64,000 bases of DNA, taken from positions 1 through 64,000 of the forward strand of contig NZ_MXAV01000056.1 of NCBI RefSeq assembly GCF_002847505.1, read 5' to 3'. Origin of the DNA: Acidithiobacillus marinus (GTDB taxonomy: Bacteria > Pseudomonadota > Gammaproteobacteria > Acidithiobacillales > Acidithiobacillaceae). Below the pieces are notes generated by a model. The model was not told where the DNA came from, ran no database searches, and saw nothing but the letters and a program-made list of their open reading frames with translations. This document shows, piece after piece, positions 26,938-39,703 of the stretch (the stretch's first letter is position 1; each line of letters starts with the position of its first letter). The position numbers and the translations under genes are program-made.

Positions 26938-27135
26938 TCCTTTAGATCCTGTGGATAACTTTGTGGATATAAATGTCAGCCACCGGATTTTACTGCCCTG
27001 TTTCAGAAACGCAACAGTTTTTATCCTATTTTGAAGTGTTATTTCTTTTTTTATTCATAAAGTTGTGAAGATTACCAAAAGCTTCTTCATAGAAAGTGCG
27101 GCTAAGCCAATCATCAACAGTTTGTGGAAAACTTA
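26938..27135. other. Candidate replication origin: DnaA boxes around an AT-rich core
   Basis: This part of a 396-base gap between the cytochrome and host-attachment genes holds a perfect DnaA box (TGTGGATAA, 26950-26958), a one-mismatch box (TGTGGATAT, 26962-26970), an AT-rich stretch (about 27005-27065, runs of T and TTATT) and another one-mismatch box (TGTGGAAAA, 27123-27131), all in the same orientation. It is about 2 kb upstream of dnaA and close to two parS sites. Beyond 27135 the gap holds no supportable gene. The dnaA-dnaN gap is the rival origin. Confidence 0.45.
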
Positions 27136-27276
27136 TTCTGCTCTGCATCACAGCCATGACAAGAAGGTGAATTACCGCGCTTTACGCTACGGTCGCAAAG
27201 GGCACGCCTGCGACCAGGATCTGATCCAGCATCTGAGGACCAGGATGTCCCTGATCGCCAATGAACGAGCGTGGTG

Positions 27277-27726
27277 CTAGTTGCGACAAAACATATCGCC
27301 AAGATGCTCGACCAGAGCAGAAACGGTTTCCTGTGTATAATCCTTGTCCAGAGTCTCCCGCAGTAATTTACGGGTAGGATCATCCAGTTTTTCCCGGAGT
27401 AGCCCGAGGAAATGCGGAGGAGAAACGATAATCAGTTCTTCAAAAACCGCTTCCAAGCGTGATCTTTGCAGATAGTCCACTAGTTCGGCAGCAAAATGTT
27501 GCATTTCCGTTTCCTTTGGACTGGTCTTCCACTCGATGCCAGGCCTTGCACCATGACCATAACTTTGCTGAACACGACCCGCGCTGCCCGTAATAAAATC
27601 TCCCTCGTGCTTGCGGCTGTCGGGATGCTCCCAGTCCGTAACCAGATTCATGCCCTTTCCACAACCCTCATTCCGAAAAAAACGGGCTGTAGAAGCATTA
27701 CATACCAATATTCCTGTGTTGCTCAT
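27277..27726 (-). CDS. Host-attachment-family protein
   Basis: A 149-residue protein resembling the family annotated as required for attachment to host cells. It opens TGILVCNASTARFF and has DSRKHEGDFITGSAGRVQQS, MQHFAAELVDYLQ, then LIIVSPPHFLGLLREKLDDPT and a C-terminal LDKDYTQ. These are the ordered motifs of that family, whose fold is related to release-factor-like domains. The family name is historical; in a free-living organism its role is unknown. It stands alone, between the candidate origin and the SDR gene. Confidence 0.75.
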   Translation of the reverse strand: MSNTGILVCNASTARFFRNEGCGKGMNLVTDWEHPDSRKHEGDFITGSAGRVQQSYGHGARPGIEWKTSPKETEMQHFAAELVDYLQRSRLEAVFEELIIVSPPHFLGLLREKLDDPTRKLLRETLDKDYTQETVSALVEHLGDMFCRN

Positions 27727-27921
27727 CGTCCATCTCCCTTTAAATTAATACATACACATACTTATTATAGACCAAATAAATATACCAGGGAAATTCACAA
27801 AAAGGATCAAAATATTTTCTAGGCGACTTACGTTGGCGAATAATCAAGGCATCACCTTATTATTACTTCACGATTTTCAGGAATTTTATTGTATCCGCCG
27901 TAAATATGACGTTCCTCATGA

Positions 27922-28692
27922 TCATTTTACTTTTCTTGCTTTACCAGCAACGCCTGTAAATATGCGATCATAAATGAAATCGGGCAAATGCCGAAGAATC
28001 ATGCCGACCAGGGCCATTTGCCAAGGAACCACCAACCATGCCTGGCCACGATCGATGGCCCGCCGTATTTTTTGAGCAGCCTTATCGGGATCCATCAACC
28101 AGGGCATGGGATAATGATTTTCCGCCGTCATGGGCGTGGCAATATAACCAGGAGAGATGCAAGAAACCTTTGTTCCACGATTTTTCAATTCCAGGCGCAG
28201 GCTCTCCAGATATGCAATGACTCCCGCCTTGGATGCCGAGTAGGCCGCAGCCCCAGGTAAACCTCGAAAACCTGCCACACTGGCTATTCCGGCAATGCGA
28301 CTATCCAGCGTCAAATAAGGGAGAAAAGCCGTACAGGTATTATCCATCCCCAGAAGATTGGTGGTAATAATCTCAGCAAACACCGGACGATCTGCCCGCT
28401 CCAAAGCCAAAGTCCCATGACTGATACCCGCGTTGGCAATGACTATCGAGATATTACCAAAAGTTGCTGAAAAATCGCGAGCAATTCCATCGAGGGCCTG
28501 GGCATTACAAACATCCACACTGATTGCGCTCACCACTGCTCCTCGGGACCGCGCCTGCTCTGCCGTTACGTCAAGAGGCTTTTGTCGGCGGCCCAGCAGC
28601 AAGATCGGTCGACCGGGTTCGGCATATACCAGTGCCAGAGCCCGGCCAATTCCACTCCCCGCTCCAGTGATCACAACAGGACCTGTAATCAT
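27922..28692 (-). CDS. Short-chain dehydrogenase/reductase
   Basis: A classical SDR of 256 residues. It has the nucleotide motif TGAGSGIG, the stabilising NAG in VIANAGIS, and the catalytic YxxxK in AAYSASKAG with the Ser in SVAG. The Rossmann start and GRR after the second strand suggest NADP(H) preference. The substrate is not evident; the C-terminal region is hydrophobic, as in SDRs acting on lipids. It is separated from dnaA by an AT-rich gap. Confidence 0.88.
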   Translation of the reverse strand: MITGPVVITGAGSGIGRALALVYAEPGRPILLLGRRQKPLDVTAEQARSRGAVVSAISVDVCNAQALDGIARDFSATFGNISIVIANAGISHGTLALERADRPVFAEIITTNLLGMDNTCTAFLPYLTLDSRIAGIASVAGFRGLPGAAAYSASKAGVIAYLESLRLELKNRGTKVSCISPGYIATPMTAENHYPMPWLMDPDKAAQKIRRAIDRGQAWLVVPWQMALVGMILRHLPDFIYDRIFTGVAGKARKVK

Positions 28693-29009
28693 AAAAGTTC
28701 TTTCCTTGCCAGATCAGAAAGATAACTGTTGCATTTGGAATGCATCATCGTAAAAACGCATATTAAATTATCTCCTCCTGAAAATATTAATAAAAATATA
28801 GGTGATTTTCTTGTAAAAAAAATATCACCTTCTATATTTTTTAAAGCATTTTAATGATTAAATAAAAAGTCAACAATCTTTGCAGACGACAGATTCTGGA
28901 ATACGCAACTATATACTGGCGCAGATCGCGTCACTTGGCTATACTGCTGCAACTGACTGTCGTGTCTAAACATCACGATTTTGCCGCCCAGCACTAGACC
29001 AGGTTACGT
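28693..29009. other. AT-rich intergenic region upstream of dnaA with a hairpin
   Basis: This 317-base gap between the divergent SDR and dnaA genes holds no gene that can be supported. It is strongly AT-rich at 28745-28880. It contains an inverted repeat of AGGTGAT (28800-28806) and ATCACCT (28824-28830) around an A/T-rich loop. TATACT hexamers at 28912-28917 and 28940-28945 could be -10 elements for dnaA, but neither has a good -35. No clear DnaA box was seen here, so dnaA autoregulation from this side is not supported. Confidence 0.5.
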
Positions 29010-30368
29010 ATGCGCCGTGATTCAATGATACCCGCCCTGCGCGATGGAGATGCCCTCTGGGATGCGCTCTGTGTGCAGTTACAAGAGCAAACCACGCCCC
29101 AGCAGTTCAACACCTGGTTAAGGCCTCTACGCGGCGAACTCCATGGAAACGAGTTTCATTTGTTTGCGCCGAATCCTTTTGTCATGCAATGGGTGCGGGA
29201 AAGACTTCTAGACCTCCTCGAAGCCGTTCTTGCCGAGCTGGCGCCGGGAATGCTGCTGCGTTTTGATCTGGATACAGCAGCTGCCGCCGTGCTGACAGAG
29301 CCACAAAACCCCGCCAGCCCGGCGCAGGTCAGCACCGATCCGCGTAACGGCAATCGCCTCAATCCGGGTTTTTCCTTTCAGTCCTATGTCGAAGGCAAAT
29401 CCAATCAACTCGCCGTGGCGGCCGCGCGTCAGGTTTCCGAACATCCGGGTAAATCCTATAATCCTTTATACATTTACGGGGGTGTCGGTCTGGGGAAAAC
29501 CCACCTCATGCAGGCTGTCGGCAATGCGATTCTCCAGCGCAGCAGCGATGCCAAGGTACTGTATGTCAGCGCCGAGGGTTTCATCATGGATATGGTGCGG
29601 TCTCTGCAACATAACACCATTAATGAATTCAAGCAGCGCTATCGTAAACTGGATGCTTTACTAATTGATGATATTCAGTTTTTTGCCGGAAAGGATCGCA
29701 CCCAGGAAGAATTTTTCCATACTTTCAACGCTCTCTTTGACGGTGGCCGGCAGATCATCATCACTTGCGATCGCTACCCCAAGGAAGTGGAGAATCTGGA
29801 AGAACGCCTGCAATCCCGTTTTGGCTGGGGACTGACAGTAGCTATCCAGCCCCACGATCTCGAAACCCGCATGGCCATCGTTCTTTGCAAGGCCGAAGAG
29901 ATCGGCATCCAGCTTCCTGAAGAGGTGGCTTTTTTCATCGCCGAGAAAATTCGCTCCCATGTCCGGGAACTGGAAGGTGCTTTGCGACGCGTGGTCGCGC
30001 ACGTCAACTTCACCCATAAACCCTATAATCTGGACACCGCCCGGGAAGCACTGCGCGATCTGATCGATGTTCAGAAACGCATGGTCAGTCTGGAAAATAT
30101 TCAGAAAGTCGTTGCTGAGTATTTTCATATCCGGGGTTCTGACATGCAGTCCAAACGGCGCAGTCGCAATATTGCCCGACCTCGTCAAGTGGCGATGTCA
30201 CTGACGAAAGAACTGACCAACCACAGTCTCCCGGAAATTGGCGAGGCCTTCGGTGGTCGCGACCATACCACGGTCCTGCACGCCTGCCGTCAGATTGAAA
30301 AACTGCGTCACGAAGACTCTCAACTCAATGAAGATTATAACAACTTATTACGGATTCTAGGCGCATGA
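29010..30368 (+). CDS. dnaA: Chromosomal replication initiator protein DnaA
   Basis: DnaA binds origin boxes and melts DNA for replication start. The 452-residue protein has the N-terminal domain I (FNTWLRPLRGE), a short linker, the AAA+ core with YGGVGLGKTHLMQAV and LLIDDIQFFAGK, and the C-terminal box-binding domain with ARPRQVAMSLTKELT and GGRDHTTVLHA. ATG 29010 has AGG nine bases upstream; ATG 29025 is an alternative. It starts the dnaA-dnaN-recF-gyrB block. Confidence 0.97.
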   Translation: MRRDSMIPALRDGDALWDALCVQLQEQTTPQQFNTWLRPLRGELHGNEFHLFAPNPFVMQWVRERLLDLLEAVLAELAPGMLLRFDLDTAAAAVLTEPQNPASPAQVSTDPRNGNRLNPGFSFQSYVEGKSNQLAVAAARQVSEHPGKSYNPLYIYGGVGLGKTHLMQAVGNAILQRSSDAKVLYVSAEGFIMDMVRSLQHNTINEFKQRYRKLDALLIDDIQFFAGKDRTQEEFFHTFNALFDGGRQIIITCDRYPKEVENLEERLQSRFGWGLTVAIQPHDLETRMAIVLCKAEEIGIQLPEEVAFFIAEKIRSHVRELEGALRRVVAHVNFTHKPYNLDTAREALRDLIDVQKRMVSLENIQKVVAEYFHIRGSDMQSKRRSRNIARPRQVAMSLTKELTNHSLPEIGEAFGGRDHTTVLHACRQIEKLRHEDSQLNEDYNNLLRILGA

Positions 30369-30621
30369 GTCAGAAAATGATTAACCTGTGGAAAACCCCC
30401 GGGATAAGTTCTGAGCTGATCATGTATGAAAATCACGGCCCTTTTTTATCCCCGATCATACCCCTTTATCCACAGCTTCACAGACTCTTTTACATCTGGA
30501 AAAATCAGCATATAACAAATAGATATAACGGTTTCCCACAGGCTCTCCGGGCCTTAATAATAATAGCAGTTAAAAAGAAGAAAGCATTTTATTTAATAAA
30601 ACCAGCAAGGAGTATTTCCTG
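30369..30621. other. dnaA-dnaN intergenic region with DnaA boxes (alternative origin)
   Basis: The 253-base gap contains a perfect DnaA box TTATCCACA (30466-30474), a one-mismatch box TGTGGAAAA (30387-30395) and a two-mismatch box TTTCCCACA (30532-30540), then an A/T-rich run (about 30555-30605) before the dnaN ribosome site. In many bacteria the origin or a DnaA-titrating site lies here. It may also serve to regulate dnaN. Confidence 0.45.
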
Positions 30622-31719
30622 ATGAAACTCACCATGGATCGTGAAGATATCCTGCCGGTACTGGCAAACATGGCTAATATTGCCGACCGTCGCCCAGTGC
30701 AGCCCATATTGGCCCACGTACTCATAGAAGCCACTGAGCAACACTGTCGCTTCATCGCCACCGACCAGGAAGTCCAACTAAGTGTCGAAAAGGATCACCC
30801 CGTCGATCACCCAGGCAGCTGTGCTGTTCCAGCACGTAAACTTTATGACATCTGCCGGGCCTTACCGGAACATACCCCACTGGAACTGCACAAAGAGGGT
30901 GAAAAACTCCTGCTCAAAGCGGTCAAAAGTCGTTTTACACTCCATGTTTTACCGGCTGAACAATTTCCTTATCTCAATATCCATAGCAGTCGTTGCCAAG
31001 GAAACTGCGATGCTGCCCAGTTCCGGGAAGCACTGGCAGTCACTGCTAACACCATGGCGCAAAACGATGCCCGCGTTTTTCTGAATGGCGTCCTCCTGGA
31101 AATTCAGGAACAGGAAATGCGTCTGGTAGCCACTGACGGACACCGCCTGTCGATGATGTCTTTGCCCTTCGCCAATAGCCTGGAAGGAGATACCTTCCAA
31201 TGCATTCTACCACGCAAGGCCGTCATGGAATTACTGCGCATTATTCACTCAGGAGATATACAACTCTCTCTTTCGGATACCAGTTTTGTTTTAGATGATG
31301 GTTCGCAGCAGTTTGCCTGCAAGTTGATTGACGCCAAATATCCAGATTATCGTCGGGTTATACCCCAGGGACACCCATTTTTCGCCATTCTCGATCGTCA
31401 GGGTTTCAAAAGTGCCTTACAGCAAAGCGAAGTACTGGTCAGTGATCGTAATCCAACGACACAGGTTCGTCTGGCCGAAAATCTCATGATTTTGCGAAGT
31501 CGCAATGAAGAGCAGGAAGAAGGCGAAATCGAACTGACTATCCAGTATCAGAATGAAGTGATCGATATTGCTTTCAACAGTCGCTATCTCACCGACACCA
31601 TTCAGATATTCAACCAAGACGAAATTCGGATGCGGGTCAAGGACGGGAACAGTGCCGCTGTTTTCACCCCCATGGATGCCGATAATCCTCTCTATATCCT
31701 GATGCCGGTGCGTTTGTAA
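30622..31719 (+). CDS. dnaN: DNA polymerase III beta sliding clamp
   Basis: The ring clamp that tethers polymerase III. The 365-residue protein has the three-domain repeat and typical motifs LANMANIADRRPVQPIL, VATDGHRLSMM and the C-terminal YILMPVRL. AAGGAG lies nine bases before ATG 30622. It is one of four genes in the replication block, following dnaA after a box-containing gap. Confidence 0.97.
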   Translation: MKLTMDREDILPVLANMANIADRRPVQPILAHVLIEATEQHCRFIATDQEVQLSVEKDHPVDHPGSCAVPARKLYDICRALPEHTPLELHKEGEKLLLKAVKSRFTLHVLPAEQFPYLNIHSSRCQGNCDAAQFREALAVTANTMAQNDARVFLNGVLLEIQEQEMRLVATDGHRLSMMSLPFANSLEGDTFQCILPRKAVMELLRIIHSGDIQLSLSDTSFVLDDGSQQFACKLIDAKYPDYRRVIPQGHPFFAILDRQGFKSALQQSEVLVSDRNPTTQVRLAENLMILRSRNEEQEEGEIELTIQYQNEVIDIAFNSRYLTDTIQIFNQDEIRMRVKDGNSAAVFTPMDADNPLYILMPVRL

Positions 31720-31744
31720 TCCATTCCTCAATTGTATTGAAAAC

Positions 31745-35199
<3,455 letters not shown>

Positions 35200-35210
35200 T
35201 CCAGTAACGG

Positions 35211-35241
35211 TTTTGATCAGGCTGCTACATCCTGATCAAAA
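35211..35241. terminator. Convergent terminator between gyrB and the LpxH-like gene
   Basis: TTTTGATCAGG (35211-35221) pairs perfectly with CCTGATCAAAA (35231-35241) around a nine-base loop. The A/T ends let it act for both strands. It overlaps the 3' end of the minus-strand gene. A second, smaller stem, ACTGGAC/GTCCAGT, spans the gyrB stop codon. Confidence 0.7.
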
Positions 35242-36005
35242 CGCAGCACGACCGGCCAGTGAATGATTTCCATCTGGCCGTCCATGTGTTCTACCAGCGC
35301 CGTACAGCTTTCCACCCAGTCACCATCATTGTAATACAGGATGCCATCAATGGTTTTCTGTTCGGCATGGTGAATGTGGCCGCAAATGACCCCGGCATAA
35401 CCCCGCCGGGCCGTTTCTTCGGCCAGCAGATGTTCATAGTCATTGATAAATTGTACGGCTTTTTTGACGCGATATTTGATGTAGGCGCTCAGGGACCAGT
35501 GGCGACGCAGACCCAGGCGGCGGAACAAGCCTTGCAGCAAGCGATTGAACCAAAGCAGCAGGGTATAACCATGATCGCCCAGATGGATCAGCCAGGTGGC
35601 ATAGCGCATGGCCGCATCAAACTGATCACCATGAATGACCCAGAGCTTTTTCCCGTCGGCCGTTTCATGGACGGTTTCACGGAGAATGGCTATGTCGCCC
35701 AGGGAAATAATCTCATCCTGGCGCTGGACATAATCGGAGAGCAGTTCATAGACGGGATCATGGTTACCCCGAATATATCGGACACTGACCCCGGAACGGG
35801 CGAGACGCAGAATTTTCTGTACCACCGTGTTGTGGCTGCGCGGCCAGTACCAGCGAATCTTGAGGCGCCATAAATCAATGATGTCGCCCACCAGATATAA
35901 TTGCTCACAGGAATTATGGCGCAGAAAGTCCAGCAGACTTTCTGCCTGACAGCCTCGGGTACCGAGGTGAACATCGGACAGGAAAATACTGCGGTATTGA
36001 GGCAT
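35217..36005 (-). CDS. LpxH-like metallophosphoesterase (UDP-2,3-diacylglucosamine hydrolase family)
   Basis: A 262-residue calcineurin-fold phosphoesterase. The metal ligands are seen in FLSDVHLG, LVGDIIDLW, YIRGNHDP, VIHGDQFD and CGHIHHAE. The family includes LpxH, which removes UMP in lipid A synthesis, but close relatives with GCQAESLLDFL are often annotated only as UDP-2,3-diacylglucosamine hydrolase-like. ATG 36005 (MPQYRSIFLSDVH) with AGGA seven bases upstream is preferred over ATGs at 36029 and 36077. Confidence 0.82.
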   Translation of the reverse strand: MPQYRSIFLSDVHLGTRGCQAESLLDFLRHNSCEQLYLVGDIIDLWRLKIRWYWPRSHNTVVQKILRLARSGVSVRYIRGNHDPVYELLSDYVQRQDEIISLGDIAILRETVHETADGKKLWVIHGDQFDAAMRYATWLIHLGDHGYTLLLWFNRLLQGLFRRLGLRRHWSLSAYIKYRVKKAVQFINDYEHLLAEETARRGYAGVICGHIHHAEQKTIDGILYYNDGDWVESCTALVEHMDGQMEIIHWPVVLRFDQDVAA

Positions 36006-36108
36006 AAAATCATCCTGAAAACGTGACATGGGTCTATAATGCCAGCAAAATGTGACAGTTTGATGAAAGTGGGCCACCTATTTGGGCCTGCGCGAATGGG
36101 AGAATAGG

Positions 36109-39100
36109 GTGCTGAATCTAGTAGGTTTTGAATATAAAGAACTTTTTACAGATGCGGGGATTGCCCGCCTCGATCAGGTGTTTCTGCAGAATCTCAAGGC
36201 TTCTGACCCGGAGCTGGCCGATGCGCTGTGCACCTACCGTGCCCAGGGTGTGCTCCCGGCCAGCAAGGAACAAAGCGAATTCCTGCTGCAGCTCGCCCCC
36301 CATCTGGAAAAGTTCATTGCCGGCCTGTTCAGCCTGGAGAAAGAAGTCTCCGAATTGCAGGCGCAAACCCGCAGCCATGATGTGGTCATGGATTTCAAAA
36401 AACATTTTGTGCTGCGCCGCGCCCGTCGCTATCGGGGCGAATTTCCCGAAACCTTTGCCGATCTGGATCAGTGGCTGGATAGTCAGATTCGCCAACGGGC
36501 CTGGCCCGAGGAAGACCGGGAATGGGCGATTTCCCGACTCGGCGAACAATGGCTCCAGGATGAAAGCGTCCATGCCGAGGACATACAGCGCCTGACCCAA
36601 TGGTGTGCCCTGATTTTGCAGAATCCCCAGGCAGCCTTGGCGGTGACGGGCTGGTCGAGTTTCAGGCTGCCGCAACGGGTGGACCATGAAGCCCTCGTGC
36701 CCCTGAAAAAACTGGATCAGGTACCGGGAGCTCCCTACGTGGCGCCGGATGGTACCCTGCGTCGCCGCGACAGCTTCCATCTGACGGATTTACGCATGGA
36801 CTCGCGCAGTGTCCAGAGTGAAGTCCATTATTGTCTGTATTGCCACGATCATGATGGTGATTTCTGTTCCCGGGGTTTTCCTGAGAAAAAGGGCGTCCCG
36901 GAACTGGGTCTGAAGGTCGATCCCCTGGGCGTGACGCTGACGGGCTGCCCTCTCGAAGAAAAAATCTCGGAAATGCAGATACTCAAGCGCGATGGCCTGA
37001 ACCTCGCTGCACTGGCCATGGCCATGGTGGACAACCCCATGGTTCCGGCCACCGGCCACCGGATTTGTAATGACTGCATGAAAGCCTGTGTGTATCAGAA
37101 GCAGGATCCCGTCAATATTCCCCAGATTGAAACCCGGATTCTTACGGATGTTCTGAATTTGCCCTGGGGCATTGAGATTTATGATTTGCTGACCCGCTGG
37201 AATCCTCTGCGGGCCGTACAATTTGCTGCACAACCTTACAATGGCCGCAAGGTGCTGGTGGCGGGCATGGGCCCGGCGGGCTTCACCATGGCCCATCATC
37301 TGCTTCAGGAAGGCTGCGCCGTGGTGGGTATTGACGGCCTGAAAATCGAACCCCTCCCCGAGGCCTGGCTGAGCGCACCCATTCGTGACTGGAACACCTT
37401 GCAGGAAGATCTGGATGACCGGATTTTGCTGGGTTTTGGCGGTGTAGCCGAATATGGCATCACGGTGCGCTGGGACAAGAACTTTCTCAAACTCATTTAT
37501 CTGACCTTGGCGCGGCGTCCTGGCTTTCAGATCTTCGGTGGCGTGCGTCTGGGCGGTACCATCACCCTGGAAGATGCCTGGTCGCTGGGTTTTGATCATG
37601 TGTGTATTGCCACTGGTGCGGGTTTGCCCAGGGTGGTGCCCATGGGAGAAAGTCTGGCGCGGGGCATGCGTCAGGCCAGCGATTTCCTCATGGCTCTGCA
37701 ACTGACCGGTGCCGGAAAAAAGAGCAGCCTCGCCAATTTGCAGGTGCGTCTGCCCGCCGTGGTCATTGGCGGTGGACTCACCGCAGTGGATACGGCCACC
37801 GAAGTGCAGGCCTATTACATCCGTCAGGTGGAAAAAGTCCTGGACCGCTATGAACAGATGTGCCAGCGCCTGGGCGAAGAGAAAATGCGCGCCGGACTTT
37901 CTGCCGAGGATACGGAAATTATGGAAGAGTTTCTCGCCCACGGGCGTTTGGTCCGTGAAGAACGGACGCGGGCCCAGACAGCCGGAGAAGCTCCGGATTT
38001 TGTGCCGCTGATTCAGTCCTGGGGTGGGGTCACCCTGGCCTATCGCAAGGGTATGCGCCAGTCTCCGGCCTATACCCGCAATCATGAAGAACTGATCAAG
38101 GCCATGGAAGAAGGGCTGTACTACGCCGAAGGTCTGGACCCATTGCGGGCGGAACTGGATGGCTATGGGCACATTGCCCAGATGGTTTTCCGGCAGATGC
38201 GCGAGGCCGAAGGCCGTTGGTTGAGCAGTGATCAGGAAGTCCGCTTGTCCGCCCGGGCCGTGTTCATTGCGGCAGGGACTGTCCCCAACACCATTTACGA
38301 AAGGGAATATCCCGGCACTTTGCAACTGGACGGCGATCACTTCCAGACCCATGTGGCCCACGGCAAGAGTGCCCTGCAAGCGGTGCAGGTGGCCGAACAC
38401 TGCAAAGCACCAGAATCCGGACCATTTACGTCCTATACCGATGCGCAATCCCATCGGGTCAGCTTTATCGGCGATACCCACCCGGTATTTCATGGCAGTG
38501 TCGTCAAGGCTATTGCTTCCGCCAAGGCTAGTTATCCCCAGGTCATGCAAAGCCTGGCCGTCCTTGCTCCGAAGGGTGCAGAAGGACTGGACGCCTTTCA
38601 GGAATCCCTCCGGGATCTTCTGAGCATGCGGGTACTGCGCGTGGACCGCAGTAATCCGGCGGTGACGGAAATGTGGATCAAGGCACCCCTGGCCGCACGC
38701 AATTTCCGTCCGGGTCAGTTTTTCCGCCTGCAGACTTTTGAGACGCATAGCCCGGTGCTCCAGGGCACCCGTTTGCAGATACCCGTCTTGACGGTCAGTG
38801 GCGCCGGCGTGGAGGGTGATGCCATTCGCCTGATGGTCTTGCAGTGGGGGACGGGTCCGCGTTTGGTGGGCAGTCTGGAGCCGGGAGATCCTCTGATTTT
38901 GATGGGCCCCACCGGCGCCCCCACCGATATTCCCCAGGATAAAACCATTCTGGTGGTGGCGGGACGCTGGGGTGCTGCGGTCATGCTGGATATCGGTCCC
39001 GCGCTGCGTGCTGCGGGTAATCGGGTTCTGTATGTCGCCGCCCTGGGAAAGGCCAGCGAACTGGATAATCAGGCAGAACTGGAAGAGGCGGCCGATCAGA

Positions 39101-39588
39101 TTATCTGGTGTACGGGTAGCGGTCCTCTCATCGAGAGCCATCGCCCCCAGGACCTGAGCGTGGAAGCCAGTGATATGGTCGAGTTATTACGGGCTTACGG
39201 TGCCGGTGAACTACCTGGTCAACAGGCGTTAACATTCGGGCTTTCACTCGCGCAGGTGGATCGCCTGATGGTCATGGGCTCCACCGGTTTGCTGAAGGGT
39301 TTCCAGCAAGCACTGAAGGGAACTCTGGGTCATTTCTTCCGCGCAGACCTGGAAGCGGTAGCCACGGTAGGCAGCCCCATGCAGTGTATGCTTAAAGGCG
39401 TCTGCGCCCAATGTTTGCAGTGGCAAATTGATCCGGAAACCGGCAAACGCACCAAAGCGGTATTTTCCTGCGCCGGCCAGGACCAACCCTTAGCCTGGGT
39501 GGATCTGGATAATCTTACCGCCAGACAAAGTCAGAATCGCTTGCTGGAACGGATTTCGAGCCAGTGGCTGGATCATTTGCGCGCATAG
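36109..39588 (+). CDS. Single-chain NfnAB-like flavoprotein: GltD-type plus PyrK-type modules
   Basis: A 1159-residue oxidoreductase. Residues 1-240 match no domain I know. Cysteine motifs follow for Fe-S clusters as in GltD/NfnB: CLYCHDHDGDFC (about 242), GCPL (280) and ICNDCMKAC (320). Two Rossmann segments come next, VAGMGPAGF (about 382) and VIGGGLTAVDTATE (about 551). The C-terminal third resembles PyrK/NfnA, an FAD/NAD(P) reductase with GPTGAPTD and ILVVAGRWGAA, ending in a [2Fe-2S]-type CMLKGVCAQC (1093) and FSCAGQ. NfnAB catalyses electron bifurcation between NADH, NADPH and ferredoxin; activity here is inference. GTG 36109 has GGAG six bases upstream; an in-frame TTG lies at 36082. 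Confidence 0.75.
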   Translation: MLNLVGFEYKELFTDAGIARLDQVFLQNLKASDPELADALCTYRAQGVLPASKEQSEFLLQLAPHLEKFIAGLFSLEKEVSELQAQTRSHDVVMDFKKHFVLRRARRYRGEFPETFADLDQWLDSQIRQRAWPEEDREWAISRLGEQWLQDESVHAEDIQRLTQWCALILQNPQAALAVTGWSSFRLPQRVDHEALVPLKKLDQVPGAPYVAPDGTLRRRDSFHLTDLRMDSRSVQSEVHYCLYCHDHDGDFCSRGFPEKKGVPELGLKVDPLGVTLTGCPLEEKISEMQILKRDGLNLAALAMAMVDNPMVPATGHRICNDCMKACVYQKQDPVNIPQIETRILTDVLNLPWGIEIYDLLTRWNPLRAVQFAAQPYNGRKVLVAGMGPAGFTMAHHLLQEGCAVVGIDGLKIEPLPEAWLSAPIRDWNTLQEDLDDRILLGFGGVAEYGITVRWDKNFLKLIYLTLARRPGFQIFGGVRLGGTITLEDAWSLGFDHVCIATGAGLPRVVPMGESLARGMRQASDFLMALQLTGAGKKSSLANLQVRLPAVVIGGGLTAVDTATEVQAYYIRQVEKVLDRYEQMCQRLGEEKMRAGLSAEDTEIMEEFLAHGRLVREERTRAQTAGEAPDFVPLIQSWGGVTLAYRKGMRQSPAYTRNHEELIKAMEEGLYYAEGLDPLRAELDGYGHIAQMVFRQMREAEGRWLSSDQEVRLSARAVFIAAGTVPNTIYEREYPGTLQLDGDHFQTHVAHGKSALQAVQVAEHCKAPESGPFTSYTDAQSHRVSFIGDTHPVFHGSVVKAIASAKASYPQVMQSLAVLAPKGAEGLDAFQESLRDLLSMRVLRVDRSNPAVTEMWIKAPLAARNFRPGQFFRLQTFETHSPVLQGTRLQIPVLTVSGAGVEGDAIRLMVLQWGTGPRLVGSLEPGDPLILMGPTGAPTDIPQDKTILVVAGRWGAAVMLDIGPALRAAGNRVLYVAALGKASELDNQAELEEAADQIIWCTGSGPLIESHRPQDLSVEASDMVELLRAYGAGELPGQQALTFGLSLAQVDRLMVMGSTGLLKGFQQALKGTLGHFFRADLEAVATVGSPMQCMLKGVCAQCLQWQIDPETGKRTKAVFSCAGQDQPLAWVDLDNLTARQSQNRLLERISSQWLDHLRA

Positions 39589-39631
39589 GAAGTATGGCGT
39601 TCAAATTTTGTTGCGCTGATATTGCAATTTA

Positions 39632-39659
39632 TCCAGCCTGTGTGTAAGCGCAGGCTGGA
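39632..39659. terminator. Hairpin after the NfnAB-like gene
   Basis: TCCAGCCTG (39632-39640) and CAGGCTGGA (39651-39659) form a perfect nine-base stem with a ten-base loop, 44 bases after the stop. There is no long T run on either side, so termination may be weak. It lies between convergent genes. Confidence 0.5.
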
Positions 39660-39703
39660 AATATAGTTTAATGTGACTTTTTTCGAAAAGGAGCTAGGAC
39701 CAA

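Noticed and set aside
27065-27280. 71-codon plus-strand open frame inside the candidate origin
   Set aside because: It crosses the AT-rich box region, resembles no family I know, has no ribosome site and runs into the 3' end of the host-attachment gene.
36790-39141. Very long open frame antisense to the NfnAB-like gene
   Set aside because: It is a mirror of a GC-rich coding strand; its translation lacks domain motifs, while the plus strand has clear cofactor motifs.
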